A stretch of DNA of 51,759 bases from Treponema sp. (GCA_024402475.1 JAKSTQ010000016.1:1-51759); one strand, 5' to 3'. Shown: positions 7,697 through 17,047, numbered from the stretch's first letter. Notes: generated by a model from the sequence alone, not told the origin. Program-made: numbers and translations.

Positions 7697-8807
7697 TTTT
7701 ACAAAGTGGGTCGCTGCCTGGGGAACTGCAACTTCCATCGCTGACCGTAAGGAATGTACTTATTCCAGAAATTTAACTCTGTGCTATCCGGTTTATATTC
7801 CATTCAATGCAGGCAAAATCCGTCTGCACTTTTCTAACTTCACCGGAACTGAACCTGTCGTACTTGAAAAAGTTTTTGCTGACCATAATCAGCTTACCTT
7901 AAACGGTTCAGAAAAAATTACGATTCCGGCCGGCCAGGAAATTACAACTGACGAAATTGAATTCAATACCAGTCGCGGTCAGACTGTTAACATTTCTTTC
8001 TATATTAAAGACTTTGCTCAGATGAATGCGGGAACTCTTGTGACCGGTCCTCTTTCCGGCGGAACTTATGCTTACGGAGATTTTGCCGGCAAGGATGAAA
8101 TTCCTGATGACCTTTGCAATAAAACAAACTGGTACTGGTTTTTAAATACGGTTGATGTTTTTACAGAAGAAAATAATTATGCTCTGTGCTGTTACGGGGA
8201 TTCCATTACAGCACAGGACTGGCCTGACTTTCTTGTAAAGGAACTGGAAGCCCGCAATATCGAAAATGTTTCTGTTATCCGCCGTGCTGTCTGTGGAACA
8301 AGAATTCTCCGTCAGTACGATTGTATCACTTACCAGGCTTACGGGCTTAAAGGTGCCGTCAGATTCCCTGTAGAACTGAACATTGCCGGCTGCCAGAAAG
8401 TAATCATTCAGCATGGAATTAATGACATCATTCATCCGGTTGGAGTTGAAGTGAATAAGTTCCGGCCGATGAGTGATATGCCTGATGTAAAAGATTTGAT
8501 TAAGGGCGTACAAGAAATTTACATGCCTTATTGTCGTGAACATAATTTTAAGGTTTACAGCGGAACTCTGCTTCCGATTTACGGCTGGCGGACTTATGCT
8601 GAATTCAGGGAAGAAGTTCGCAGTGCTTACAATGACTGGTTAAGGACAAGTTCTGACTTTGACGGATGCATTGATTTTGACAAGGCTGTCAGGGATGAAA
8701 AAAGCCCTGAACGTTTTGCTCAGGGCTTTGATTCCGGCGACCACCTGCATCCAAGTAAAGATGCTTACAGGGTAATGGCAAAAGCGGCCGCTGATTATCT
8801 GTTCTAG
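7686..8807 (+). CDS. SGNH/GDSL-family hydrolase with N-terminal beta domain
   Basis: The 373-residue protein has an N-terminal beta-rich region (about 1-155), probably a jelly roll. A GDSL/SGNH esterase domain follows: block I YGDSIT with nucleophile S173, block III HGINDI, and block V DHLH (D352, H355). Such enzymes remove acyl groups from sugars, glycans or lipids. No signal peptide is visible, which suggests a cytoplasmic substrate, perhaps an imported acylated oligosaccharide. It starts inside the Nudix gene, so the two are co-translated. Its TAG stop shares a CTAG palindrome with the stop of the convergent MATE gene, leaving no intergenic space. Confidence 0.82.
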   Translation: MKNNFTKWVAAWGTATSIADRKECTYSRNLTLCYPVYIPFNAGKIRLHFSNFTGTEPVVLEKVFADHNQLTLNGSEKITIPAGQEITTDEIEFNTSRGQTVNISFYIKDFAQMNAGTLVTGPLSGGTYAYGDFAGKDEIPDDLCNKTNWYWFLNTVDVFTEENNYALCCYGDSITAQDWPDFLVKELEARNIENVSVIRRAVCGTRILRQYDCITYQAYGLKGAVRFPVELNIAGCQKVIIQHGINDIIHPVGVEVNKFRPMSDMPDVKDLIKGVQEIYMPYCREHNFKVYSGTLLPIYGWRTYAEFREEVRSAYNDWLRTSSDFDGCIDFDKAVRDEKSPERFAQGFDSGDHLHPSKDAYRVMAKAAADYLF

Positions 8808-10135
8808 ATTTTTTTTGCAAGTTTTCTGTAATGCAGGTAGTTTAAGATGAATCGTACAAATTCATCGGCTAAGACTGCAAGGAAAACGCCCTGGATTCCA
8901 AGTTTAAAGACAAATACAAAAAGGCACGCACTTCCTACTACAAAGAAGGTTCCAAAAATCTGAGTAAAGAACATCCATCTTGTGTCGCCTGTTGCACGGA
9001 TTCCATAACCGATAACGATGTTCCCGGTTTTTGAAATTAAGTTAAGGCACATCAGCAGCATGAACGGCGCACAGTTTTTTACAAATTCCATGTCATCTGA
9101 GAACAGGCTTAAAATCGGTGTTGGAATTACAAGACACACAACTGAAAGCACAAAGATTATTCCTTCGCAGATCAGCATGGCTACTTTGTTGGTTGAACGG
9201 TAGCGGTTCTGGTCTTTAGCACCGACTGCTTCACCGGAAAGTGTCATGTTCGCCTGACCGAAAGAAGCAACAATTACTGTTATCAATAAACCTACTGCAA
9301 AAACTGTTGAATAAATTCCTGCTGCGTTTTTATCAATCTTATTGAGAATGACTATCATTATAAGGTTTCCGAAATTCCATGCGAAATCTTCCAATGCAGC
9401 GTTGAGGCCGAGCTTGAATGATTCCCAGTACGGACGGATTTTTGCAAGGAAAACAATTTTTGTGCGTGGTCTGGTTGGAAGCTGTTTACTTGTCATGAAG
9501 ATGCACCAGGTGTAGACAAAGCCGATGTATTCTGCAATGGTTGTTGCGATTGCGGCTCCCTTAATTCCCAGTCTTGGAAATCCCCAGTTACCGAAAATCA
9601 AAAGCCAGTCTAAAAGAACGTTAAGCAGGGAACGGACTATTCCAAAAATTGCAAGTGGTCTTGTGTTATTGGAAGTCTGCATGATGACCATCGAAGAAGC
9701 TTCAAGACCGACAATCAGAAAAATCGGCGAAAACCATCTGATGTAATCAAGACACATAGGAATCATGTCTTTATCAACATCCATTAATTTGAGAACAGGT
9801 TCAGCAAAGAAAAACCAGAACAAAAATAACAGGACTGGAACAATGTTATTCCACTTCATAAGTGAAGCTGCAACTTCTTCTGTTTTATCTTTATCTCCTG
9901 CTCCAACTTTCTGGCTGATAATGATTGATGCACCCATTGTTACAGAAAAAACAAAAGACATTGTTGTCCACAATGGTGTGCTTGCGTTACTGAGGGCGCT
10001 CATGTAAAGGCTGTCAAAATGGCCTAGAAATGCACGGTCAATCAGCATCTGAATCTGTGCAACAATATTTCCCAGCATAATCGGCAGGGCAATTTTCAAA
10101 AGCGGACGTGCAAAATATGAATAGTTAGTTTTCAT
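8804..10135 (-). CDS. MATE-family multidrug/metabolite efflux protein
   Basis: The 443-residue protein has about twelve transmembrane segments in two six-helix halves. Family-typical stretches are present: LPIMLGNIVAQIQMLIDRAF near the N-terminus, FGQANMTLSGEAVGAKD in the second half, and GIRATGDTRWMFFTQIFGTF. MATE proteins exchange Na+ or H+ for cationic drugs or metabolites across the inner membrane, and the substrate cannot be inferred here. It is divergent from metF across 154 bp. Its 3' end overlaps the SGNH hydrolase stop codon by four bases. No clear Shine-Dalgarno sequence precedes the ATG. Confidence 0.88.
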   Translation of the reverse strand: MKTNYSYFARPLLKIALPIMLGNIVAQIQMLIDRAFLGHFDSLYMSALSNASTPLWTTMSFVFSVTMGASIIISQKVGAGDKDKTEEVAASLMKWNNIVPVLLFLFWFFFAEPVLKLMDVDKDMIPMCLDYIRWFSPIFLIVGLEASSMVIMQTSNNTRPLAIFGIVRSLLNVLLDWLLIFGNWGFPRLGIKGAAIATTIAEYIGFVYTWCIFMTSKQLPTRPRTKIVFLAKIRPYWESFKLGLNAALEDFAWNFGNLIMIVILNKIDKNAAGIYSTVFAVGLLITVIVASFGQANMTLSGEAVGAKDQNRYRSTNKVAMLICEGIIFVLSVVCLVIPTPILSLFSDDMEFVKNCAPFMLLMCLNLISKTGNIVIGYGIRATGDTRWMFFTQIFGTFFVVGSACLFVFVFKLGIQGVFLAVLADEFVRFILNYLHYRKLAKKI

Positions 10136-10220
10136 TCTATTAAGTAAATTGAATTCAAAGCTTTAAATCAAGTAGAGCTGTTCTATAACTGATAATAATA
10201 AAATGATATAACCGTTTGAA

Positions 10221-10249
10221 TTGTAACGTACGAATAAAATTGTTAAAAT
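10221..10249 (+). promoter_or_regulatory. Promoter of the metF-metH operon
   Basis: A -35 box TTGTAA (10221-10226) and a -10 box TAAAAT (10244-10249) are separated by 17 nt. About 34 nt of leader follows, with a CAGGAG ribosome-binding site before the ATG at 10290. No SAM or cobalamin riboswitch fold was found in this leader. Confidence 0.55.
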
Positions 10250-10289
10250 AGTAGAAAAGTTTGATATTTATTAACCAGGAGAATTTTTA

Positions 10290-11138
10290 ATGGCCAAACC
10301 TGTTTTTTCTTTTGAAGTATTTCCGCCTAAAAAAACAATGGGAATTGATGTTGTATATAATACTCTTGATGAGCTTAAGGAACTTCACCCTGATTTTATT
10401 TCTGTAACTTACGGGGCAGGCGGTTCTGAAAATTCTTCCAATACATTGAACATTGCAAACCGTATTGAAAAAGTCTGTGGCGTAGAAAGCGTTGTTCACC
10501 TTCCATGTATCAATATGACTAAAGAAGATGCTTCAAAAGTGCTTGAGGAATTTAAGGCTGCCGGTGTTAAAAATATTCTTGCTTTGCGTGGTGACAGAAT
10601 TCCTGACCGTCCGCCGCTTAATGATTTTCCTCATGCAAGTGATCTGATTTCGTTTATTAAAGAATGGGATAAAGATAATCAGTTTAAAATTTATGCGGCG
10701 TGTTATCCTGAAATGCATCCGGAAAGTCAGAATGTGATTGCTGATGTTAATGCGTTAAAAATCAAACAGGATGCCGGTGCACAGAGTTTTTTGAGCCAGC
10801 TTTTTTTTGACAACGAAAAATTCTACCGCTTTACTGAACGTGCGCGTCTTGCGGGTGTAAACGTTCCTCTTGAAGCCGGAATCATGCCTGCGACAAATAA
10901 AAAATCAATTGAACGCATGGTGTCCCTTACAAATGCGGAACTTCCTGCTAAGTTTACAAAGATGATGGCAAGGTATCAGGATAATCCGGAAGCAATTCGT
11001 GATGCAGGAATTGCATATGCCATCGATCAGATTGTTGACCTTGTAACAAACGGCGTAGAAGGAATTCATTTATACACAATGAATAACTCTTATGTTGCCC
11101 GCAGAATTAACGAAGCTGTCAGAAGTCTTTTCTGTTAA
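10290..11138 (+). CDS. metF: Methylenetetrahydrofolate reductase
   Basis: The 282-residue protein begins KPVFSFEVFPPKK, the conserved MTHFR opening that includes the catalytic glutamate. It continues with VTYGAGGS, HLPCINMTKEDASKVLEEFK, GVKNILALRGD, KIYAACYPEMHPES, KIKQDAGAQSFLSQLFFDNE and GIMPATNKKSIERM, all family landmarks. It is an FAD enzyme that reduces 5,10-methylenetetrahydrofolate to 5-methyltetrahydrofolate, the methyl donor for MetH encoded next. Length is typical of the bacterial enzyme. It opens a cluster with the MetH reactivation protein and metH at spacings of about 10 bp or overlaps, so the pathway step and its consumer are co-expressed. Confidence 0.95.
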   Translation: MAKPVFSFEVFPPKKTMGIDVVYNTLDELKELHPDFISVTYGAGGSENSSNTLNIANRIEKVCGVESVVHLPCINMTKEDASKVLEEFKAAGVKNILALRGDRIPDRPPLNDFPHASDLISFIKEWDKDNQFKIYAACYPEMHPESQNVIADVNALKIKQDAGAQSFLSQLFFDNEKFYRFTERARLAGVNVPLEAGIMPATNKKSIERMVSLTNAELPAKFTKMMARYQDNPEAIRDAGIAYAIDQIVDLVTNGVEGIHLYTMNNSYVARRINEAVRSLFC

Positions 11139-11149
11139 AGGCTGGCTTG

Positions 11150-11770
11150 ATGGCAAATTGTTTTTTCTATAACAAAGAAAAATCTGAAGTAAAACCGGTT
11201 TTTGACGAAGCTGCCCGCTATCTTGGTTACACAAAATCCAGTCAGCCGGATGCTGCAGTTACTGAACTGATAAAAGTTGGAATCTGCAGACTGCATGATG
11301 TGATTATTCCAAAACTGGTTTATTCAATTTTTGATGTAACGGTAAAAGATGACAAAATCAATTTTGCTGATATGCAGATAGAAAGTCACAGTCTTGCAGT
11401 TAATCTTTCCGGCTGTAAAAAAATTCTGCTTCTGGCAGGAACAATTGGAGCGGCCGTTGATTCTATGATCCGCAAAAGTCAGGTAACTGATTCTGTAATG
11501 GCTGGTGTCATGCAGGCGTGCGGTGCGATGTTTATAGAAAGTTTTATTGATGATTTTAATGATTTTGTAAATCAGAATTTTGCAGGGCAGAAAATGAGCA
11601 CGCGGCCAAGATTCAGTCCGGGTTATGGTGATGTGCCTCTTGAAGTACAGAAGGATTTTTTCAGATTACTGGAATGTAATAAAATCGGATTGACTTTGAT
11701 GGACAGTCTTATTATGGCTCCAGAAAAATCAGTAACGGCATTTATAGGAATTAAAGATGAACAGACTTAA
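11150..11770 (+). CDS. Stand-alone methionine synthase reactivation-domain protein
   Basis: About 206 residues from the ATG at 11150 (a TTG at 11147 is possible). The C-terminal half carries the SAM-binding signature of the MetH activation domain: RPRFSPGYGDVPLEVQKDFF and GLTLMDSLIMAPEKSVTAFI. In E. coli this domain is fused to the end of MetH and remethylates oxidised cob(II)alamin with SAM. Here it is a separate gene between metF and metH, which lacks that domain. The split arrangement also occurs in other bacteria with short MetH. It overlaps metH by 14 bp, so stoichiometric translation is likely. Confidence 0.88.
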   Translation: MANCFFYNKEKSEVKPVFDEAARYLGYTKSSQPDAAVTELIKVGICRLHDVIIPKLVYSIFDVTVKDDKINFADMQIESHSLAVNLSGCKKILLLAGTIGAAVDSMIRKSQVTDSVMAGVMQACGAMFIESFIDDFNDFVNQNFAGQKMSTRPRFSPGYGDVPLEVQKDFFRLLECNKIGLTLMDSLIMAPEKSVTAFIGIKDEQT

Positions 11771-14231
11771 ATCACTTTTAGGAAAGCAGTTTTTATTTCT
11801 CGACGGAGGAACCGGTTCAGTACTTCAGTCATGGGGTTTGCAGCCAGGAGAATTCGCAGAAAACTGGAATCTGACTCATCCGGAAAAAATCCAGGAACTG
11901 CACTACAACTATTTTAAAGCCGGTTCAAATATTGTTGTTACTGACAGTTTTGGTCTGTACGAAACAAAATTCAAGAATCCTGCTGCCATTATCTGTGCTG
12001 CAGTAAAAAATGCAAATGCCGCTAAAAAAAGGATTTCAAAAGAAACCGGCAGCAAAGATTATTTTGTTGCTTACGATGTTGGTCCCTGCGGAAAACTTTT
12101 AAAACCAAGCGGTGATCTTGATTTTGAAGATGCTGTTTCCATTTTTAAGAAAACCCTTTTGATTGCATGTGATCAGCCTATTGATGCAATTGCTATCGAA
12201 ACAATGAACGATGCTTACGAAACAAAAGCTGCTGTCATTGCTGCAAAAGAAGCCCGCGAAGAATGCGGTAAAAAAGATCTGCCGATTTTTGTAACAAATG
12301 TTTATGATAAAAGTTCCCGCCTTTTGACTGGCGCCGGTCCTGAAGCAATGGTTGCTCTTCTCGAAGGTCTTGGCGTTGATGCGCTTGGTCTTAACTGTGG
12401 TCTTGGTCCTGAAGATTTGCAGGATGCTGCATTAAGGCTTATAAAAGCTGCAAGCGTTCCTGTTATCATTAAACCGAATGCAGGTCTTCCTCGTGATGAA
12501 GGCGGAAAAACCGTTTATGATGTAAGTCCAAAAGAATTTGCAAAACAGATGAAACCTTTTGCAAAAGAAGGTGCTTTGATTTTTGGCGGCTGCTGTGGTA
12601 CTACTCCAGATTTTATCCGTGAACTTTCAAAAGCTGTAAAATCTTGCAAGCCGGTTCCACTGACACAAAAAAATACAACTGTAATTTCTTCTTATACAAA
12701 AGCCGTTTATCTTGGCGGCGAAAATAAACCTGCCCTTATTGGTGAACGAATCAATCCGACTGGTAAAAAGAAATTCAAGGAAGCATTAAGAGCAAATGAT
12801 ATTCCTTATATCATTCACCAGGGACTCGAACAGGAAAAAGCCGGTTGTGATATTCTTGATGTAAATGTCGGCCTTCCAGAAATTGACGAAGAAAAAATGA
12901 TGGTTACTGTAATGACTGAACTTCAGAGCGTTACAGACATGCCTTTGCAGATTGATACTTCAAGTCCGCAGGTTATGGAAAAAGCACTGCGTCTTTATAA
13001 CGGTAAGGCACTTGTTAATTCTGTAAACGGAAAACAGGAAATAATGGATGCCGTATTCCCGATTGTAAAAAAATATGGCGGCGTTGTTGTTGCACTTACT
13101 CTTGATGAAGACGGAATTCCAGAAACTGCAGCGGGCCGTCTTAAGATTGTAAAAAAGATTTATGCCAATGCAAAAAAATATGGAATTGAACGCAAGGACA
13201 TCCTGATTGATGCACTTACAATGTCTGTCAGTTCTGATAACAATGCGGCTCTTGCAACACTTGATACAGTAAAGACCGTCCATGATGAATATAACGGCGG
13301 AACAATTCTTGGTGTTTCCAATATTTCTTTTGGTCTGCCTAATCGTCCTGACGTTACTGCAAACTTTTTCTCTCTTGCAATGCACAATGGTCTGTCTGCT
13401 GCAATCATAAATCCTTTGAGTGTAGAAATCCAGAAGGCATATTATTCATATTGTCTTTTAAGCGGTAAAGATAAAGACTGTCTTAATTACATTGAATTTA
13501 CTCAGCGCCTTCCTGCTCCTGCTGCAGCTCCAGTAACAAGTTCGGTACAGCCTTCAGGTCAGCCGGTAAACTCAACAGAATCACAGAACAATGAAAACAG
13601 TAATCTTGCTGAAGGAACTTTGGGTTATGCAGTTGTTCATGGTTTGAAAAATGATTCTGCAGAAATTACAAGATCACTTCTTGAAAAAACAGACAGCGTT
13701 CATATCATCAACGATATGCTGATTCCCGGCCTTGATTTTGTAGGTCAGAAATTTGAACAGAAGAAAATGTTCCTGCCTCAGCTTTTAATGGCTGCAGAAA
13801 GTGCAAAAGCAAGTTTTGAAGTCATCAAGGAATATCTTGAACGCACAGGTAAAAAAGGTAAGAGCCGCGGAACTATTGTAATGGCAACCGTAAAAAATGA
13901 TATTCACGATATCGGAAAAAATATCGTAAAGGTTCTTCTTGAAAATTATGATTTTACTGTAATGGATCTTGGTAAAGATGTTGACCCGGAAGTAATTGTT
14001 GAAGCCTGCATTAAAAATAATATTAAACTTGTGGGTCTTAGTGCGCTGATGACAACGACTGTTCCTTCAATGCAGAAAACAATTGAACTTTTACGGGAAA
14101 AATCACCGCAGACAAAAGTTTGTGTTGGCGGCGCAGTTCTTACAAAAGAATATGCGGATATGATCGGAGCAGACAGATATTCTAAAGATGCAATTGATAC
14201 AGTTCATTATGCACAGGAAATTTTCGGGTAA
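11757..14231 (+). CDS. metH: Cobalamin-dependent methionine synthase lacking the activation domain
   Basis: The 824-residue protein has three modules. The homocysteine-binding barrel (1 to about 300) starts FLDGGTGSVLQSWG and has zinc-ligand regions LNCGLGPED and GGCCGTTP. The pterin-binding barrel (about 320-580) includes IGERINPTGKKKFKEAL and ILDVNVGLPE. A cobalamin cap and Rossmann domain (about 620-824) carries NDIHDIGKN with the lower axial ligand H717. A Pro/Ser/Gln/Asn-rich linker at about 583-617 separates the halves. It transfers methyl from 5-methyltetrahydrofolate via cobalamin to homocysteine. The missing activation domain is supplied by the preceding gene. It depends on B12, fitting the riboswitch-linked uptake operon at 17-24 kb. 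Confidence 0.95.
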   Translation: MNRLKSLLGKQFLFLDGGTGSVLQSWGLQPGEFAENWNLTHPEKIQELHYNYFKAGSNIVVTDSFGLYETKFKNPAAIICAAVKNANAAKKRISKETGSKDYFVAYDVGPCGKLLKPSGDLDFEDAVSIFKKTLLIACDQPIDAIAIETMNDAYETKAAVIAAKEAREECGKKDLPIFVTNVYDKSSRLLTGAGPEAMVALLEGLGVDALGLNCGLGPEDLQDAALRLIKAASVPVIIKPNAGLPRDEGGKTVYDVSPKEFAKQMKPFAKEGALIFGGCCGTTPDFIRELSKAVKSCKPVPLTQKNTTVISSYTKAVYLGGENKPALIGERINPTGKKKFKEALRANDIPYIIHQGLEQEKAGCDILDVNVGLPEIDEEKMMVTVMTELQSVTDMPLQIDTSSPQVMEKALRLYNGKALVNSVNGKQEIMDAVFPIVKKYGGVVVALTLDEDGIPETAAGRLKIVKKIYANAKKYGIERKDILIDALTMSVSSDNNAALATLDTVKTVHDEYNGGTILGVSNISFGLPNRPDVTANFFSLAMHNGLSAAIINPLSVEIQKAYYSYCLLSGKDKDCLNYIEFTQRLPAPAAAPVTSSVQPSGQPVNSTESQNNENSNLAEGTLGYAVVHGLKNDSAEITRSLLEKTDSVHIINDMLIPGLDFVGQKFEQKKMFLPQLLMAAESAKASFEVIKEYLERTGKKGKSRGTIVMATVKNDIHDIGKNIVKVLLENYDFTVMDLGKDVDPEVIVEACIKNNIKLVGLSALMTTTVPSMQKTIELLREKSPQTKVCVGGAVLTKEYADMIGADRYSKDAIDTVHYAQEIFG

Positions 14232-14236
14232 AAAAG

Positions 14237-14785
14237 ATGAAAGAATTATTGAATGAGTCGTATAACGCGACTGTTGAACTTTTTGAAAAAGCACAGATAA
14301 AGGCTGGACAGATTCTGGTTGTGGGATGTTCTTCCAGCGAAGTTTGTGGAGCTGTTATCGGTAAAGATTCCAATCTGGAAGCTGCCGAAAATATTTTCGC
14401 CGGAATCTATAAGGCATGTACAGAAAAAAATATTTATCTTGCATGTCAGTGCTGCGAACATTTGAACCGCGCAATTATTGTAGAACAGGAATGCGCAGAA
14501 AAATATAATCTTGAAATTGTGAATGTGGTTCCGCAGCCAAAAGCAGGCGGTTCTTTTGCCACAACTGCTTACAAAACTTTCAAGGCGCCTGTTGCACTCG
14601 AACGCATTAAGGCTCATGCCGGAATGGATATCGGTGACACCCTGATCGGAATGCATTTAAAAGACGTTGCGGTTCCTGTAAGGCTTTCTGTAAATTCAAT
14701 CGGTCAGGCTCACCTTGTATGTGCAAGAACAAGAGCAAAGTTTATCGGCGGTCAGCGCGCAGTTTATGATGAACAGATGATGTAA
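14237..14785 (+). CDS. UPF0340 (YwlG-like) protein
   Basis: The 182-residue protein matches the UPF0340/DUF436 family from end to end: GQILVVGCSSSEVCGAVIGK, ACQCCEHLNRAIIVE, VVPQPKAGGSFATTAY, AHAGMDIGDTLIGMHLK and ARTRAKFIGGQRAVYDE. No biochemical function is established for the family. The start is 5 bp after metH with no separate promoter visible, so it is probably part of the met operon. The cysteine-rich CSSSEVC and CQCC segments could bind metal or take part in thiol chemistry, but that is inference. Confidence 0.85.
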   Translation: MKELLNESYNATVELFEKAQIKAGQILVVGCSSSEVCGAVIGKDSNLEAAENIFAGIYKACTEKNIYLACQCCEHLNRAIIVEQECAEKYNLEIVNVVPQPKAGGSFATTAYKTFKAPVALERIKAHAGMDIGDTLIGMHLKDVAVPVRLSVNSIGQAHLVCARTRAKFIGGQRAVYDEQMM

Positions 14786-14830
14786 TAAATAATGATAGCC
14801 TGATATTGGTTTTTGGATTATCATTGAATT

Positions 14831-16537
14831 ATGTCACAGATTTTACTTGTTGGAATAAATTCCCGTTATAACCACACCTGCCTTGCAGTAAGGGATCTTA
14901 ATTTTTATCTCAAAAAATACCTGAATGCTGATCAGGCCAGTCAGGTTGATTATGTTGAATTTACAATAAGCGAAAATCTCTTAGAAGTTCTTGATAAAAT
15001 TTCTTTGTATAAACCTCAGGTTGTTCTGTTTTCTGTTTATATCTGGAATGCTGAATTTGCATTTAAAGTAATCAGAGAAGTTAAAAAGGTTTTGCCTCAT
15101 GTAAAAATCGGTGCCGGCGGACCTGAAGTTTCTTACAGTGCACAGGAAGTTCTTGATTCTTATCCTGAAATTGATTTTATTGCCAGCGGTGAAGGTGAAC
15201 ATGTCCTTTTAGAACTGGCACAGGATTTTTTTGCCGGTCGGCTCGAAGATAAACTCGCTTTTAAAAAAATCTTCAGTACTGCAGAATATATCTGCAACCT
15301 TGATGAGATTCCATTCACTTATCCTGAACTTCTGGAAAGCGAAAAACCAGAAGATTATCTAAGCCGAATTTATTATTACGAAAGTTCCCGCGGATGTCCT
15401 TTCAGCTGTTCGTACTGTTTAAGTTCAATTGATAAAAGTGTACGTTTTAAATCTCTGCCAAAAGTTTTTGAAGAACTTAAAATTTTTATCGACCAGAAAA
15501 TTTCTCTTGTAAAATTTGTTGACCGCACATTTAATTTAAAGGAAGACCGTTTTATTGCTATCTGGGAATTTATCCGCGATAACTGGAATGGCGTTTCAAG
15601 ATTCCATTTTGAGATTGCGGCAGAATATTTATCTGACAGAGCAATTGAAGTTATCAAGACAATGCCGGCAGGTTCGATTCAATTTGAAATTGGAATCCAG
15701 ACAACTAAGCAGGAAACACTTGGAATTGTAGGACGCAAGGCAAACAATGAAAGTCTTGCTGCTGTGATTCGAAAAATTCCAGAAACAGTTCATGTGCATC
15801 TGGATTTAATTGCAGGTTTGCCGACAGAGACAATTGCAGATTTTGAACAGTCATTTGATTATACAATGAATTTAAGGCCTGATATGCTGCAGCTTGGGTT
15901 CCTGAAAGTTTTAAGCGGAACTTCCATGGAAAAATATGCTGTAGAACATGGATTCCGATATTTGTCTGCTGCGCCTTACGAGGTTCTTTATACACCGGAT
16001 ATGAGTTACGAGGATCTTCGCTTTTTAAAAGAAGTAGAAAAGCTTCTGGATATTTTTTATAACTCTCACGGATTTGAAAAATCTTTTGATTATTTAATTG
16101 ACTCCTGCGAAGGCAAAGCATTCAATCTTTTAAGAAAAATTATTGAATATGCAAAAGCAAATAAAAGTTTGAAATTTGAAAATCTTCATAAAACCGGCTA
16201 CTGGTTTGAACTTTTACTTTCGTTTGTAAAAGAAAATAATTTTTGTGAGACCTTTGATCATTCACTTTTTTATGATCTTTTACGGTTTGATTTTGTCCGC
16301 GAAAAAAAGCTTTCAAATTTTCCGCAGTGGTATACACAGAATTATGACAAGGACAGACATCATGCAGCACTTTTAAAATATGGTGACATGCATTCAACCA
16401 GACTTGCTTATGCTTCAAGCCATTACGAAGTGTTTGACTATAATCCTTTAACTCATGAAAAAAAAGAAACTGGAATTCTTTTTATGTACAACCGCGAAAA
16501 AGAAATCGAAACAAAAATTATTGTCGACAGTTTGTAG
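14831..16537 (+). CDS. B12-binding radical SAM protein with DUF4080 C-terminus
   Basis: The 568-residue protein opens LLVGINSRYNHTCLAVRDL, typical of the DUF4080 radical SAM group. An N-terminal cobalamin-binding-type Rossmann domain (about 1-140, with GAGGPEVSYSA and FIASGEGE) precedes the radical SAM core with C189-PFS-C193-SY-C196. A C-terminal DUF4080 region follows from about 400. The reaction is unknown. It follows the met cluster by 45 bp and may have its own start signal: TATCAT lies just upstream of the ATG and no ribosome-binding site is evident. It is related to the protein at 2003-3640 in layout and in the GGPEV/GEGE motifs. If the corrinoid is real, this is another B12 user in the window. 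Confidence 0.82.
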   Translation: MSQILLVGINSRYNHTCLAVRDLNFYLKKYLNADQASQVDYVEFTISENLLEVLDKISLYKPQVVLFSVYIWNAEFAFKVIREVKKVLPHVKIGAGGPEVSYSAQEVLDSYPEIDFIASGEGEHVLLELAQDFFAGRLEDKLAFKKIFSTAEYICNLDEIPFTYPELLESEKPEDYLSRIYYYESSRGCPFSCSYCLSSIDKSVRFKSLPKVFEELKIFIDQKISLVKFVDRTFNLKEDRFIAIWEFIRDNWNGVSRFHFEIAAEYLSDRAIEVIKTMPAGSIQFEIGIQTTKQETLGIVGRKANNESLAAVIRKIPETVHVHLDLIAGLPTETIADFEQSFDYTMNLRPDMLQLGFLKVLSGTSMEKYAVEHGFRYLSAAPYEVLYTPDMSYEDLRFLKEVEKLLDIFYNSHGFEKSFDYLIDSCEGKAFNLLRKIIEYAKANKSLKFENLHKTGYWFELLLSFVKENNFCETFDHSLFYDLLRFDFVREKKLSNFPQWYTQNYDKDRHHAALLKYGDMHSTRLAYASSHYEVFDYNPLTHEKKETGILFMYNREKEIETKIIVDSL

Positions 16538-16609
16538 CTGCAGAAATTTTCAGTTGCGATTAAATTCAGGGTCTTTGCTTAATTGCGGTTTCTGTGTAAT
16601 AATGATTTT

Positions 16610-16966
16610 ATGATACAGATTTTTGGAATAAGTAAAAATTTTGATGTTAAAAAGGCAGAACGCTATTTTGCTGAACGCCGTATTCCTGTGCAGAAAATTG
16701 ATCTTAAGGAAAAAGGAATTTCTAAAGGCGAACTGGAAAGTGTAATCAGTGCACTTTCAAAAAAAGCCGGCGGCCGTGATGCTGCAATAGAAATGGTTGC
16801 TGATAAAAAGCATAAGGATTATGCTGGTTTTGCTTACCTTGATGACAGCGATAAATTTGAAAAGCTTCTGGAAAATCCGCTTTTACTGGTTCAGCCGATT
16901 GTGCGCAATGGAAAAGATTCTGCAACCATCGGCTATGAACCGGATGTATGGAAAAGCTGGACTTAA
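16610..16966 (+). CDS. ArsC/Spx-fold protein without the catalytic cysteine
   Basis: The 118-residue product from the ATG at 16610 follows the arsenate reductase-like thioredoxin fold: MIQIFGISKNFDVKKAERYF, then RRIPVQKIDLKEKGISKGEL and a late LLLVQPIVRNG. In true ArsC and Spx a cysteine sits where this protein has SKNFD. No cysteine occurs in the product, so classic arsenate reduction is not possible. Cys-less relatives are usually annotated simply as ArsC family. A frame upstream to 16583 exists, but homology starts at 16610. A TAATAA-type -10 box just upstream and the lack of a Shine-Dalgarno sequence suggest a leaderless message. Convergent with the btu operon. Confidence 0.75.
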   Translation: MIQIFGISKNFDVKKAERYFAERRIPVQKIDLKEKGISKGELESVISALSKKAGGRDAAIEMVADKKHKDYAGFAYLDDSDKFEKLLENPLLLVQPIVRNGKDSATIGYEPDVWKSWT

Positions 16967-17021
16967 TTCATATTGTTCTGAATTTGTCATACAATAAATA
17001 TAACATTATAGTGTGCGGAAA

Positions 17022-17047
17022 GAAACAGATTTTAAATACAAATCTGC
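17022..17047 (-). terminator. Possible weak terminator of the cobalamin-uptake operon
   Basis: On the minus strand CAGATTT-gtattta-AAATCTG is followed by TTTCTTT. The stem is AT-rich and overlaps the last codons of the ATPase gene, so it is only a candidate end for the leftward operon. Confidence 0.35.

Noticed and set aside
10136..10289. Possible SAM or cobalamin riboswitch before metF
   Set aside because: Expected for a methionine operon, but the leader is short (about 34 nt after the promoter) and lacks the conserved aptamer elements.
14786..14830. Terminator between the UPF0340 and DUF4080 genes
   Set aside because: An AATGATA/TATCATT pair can form, but the stem is weak and no T-run follows; it more likely contains start signals for the next gene.
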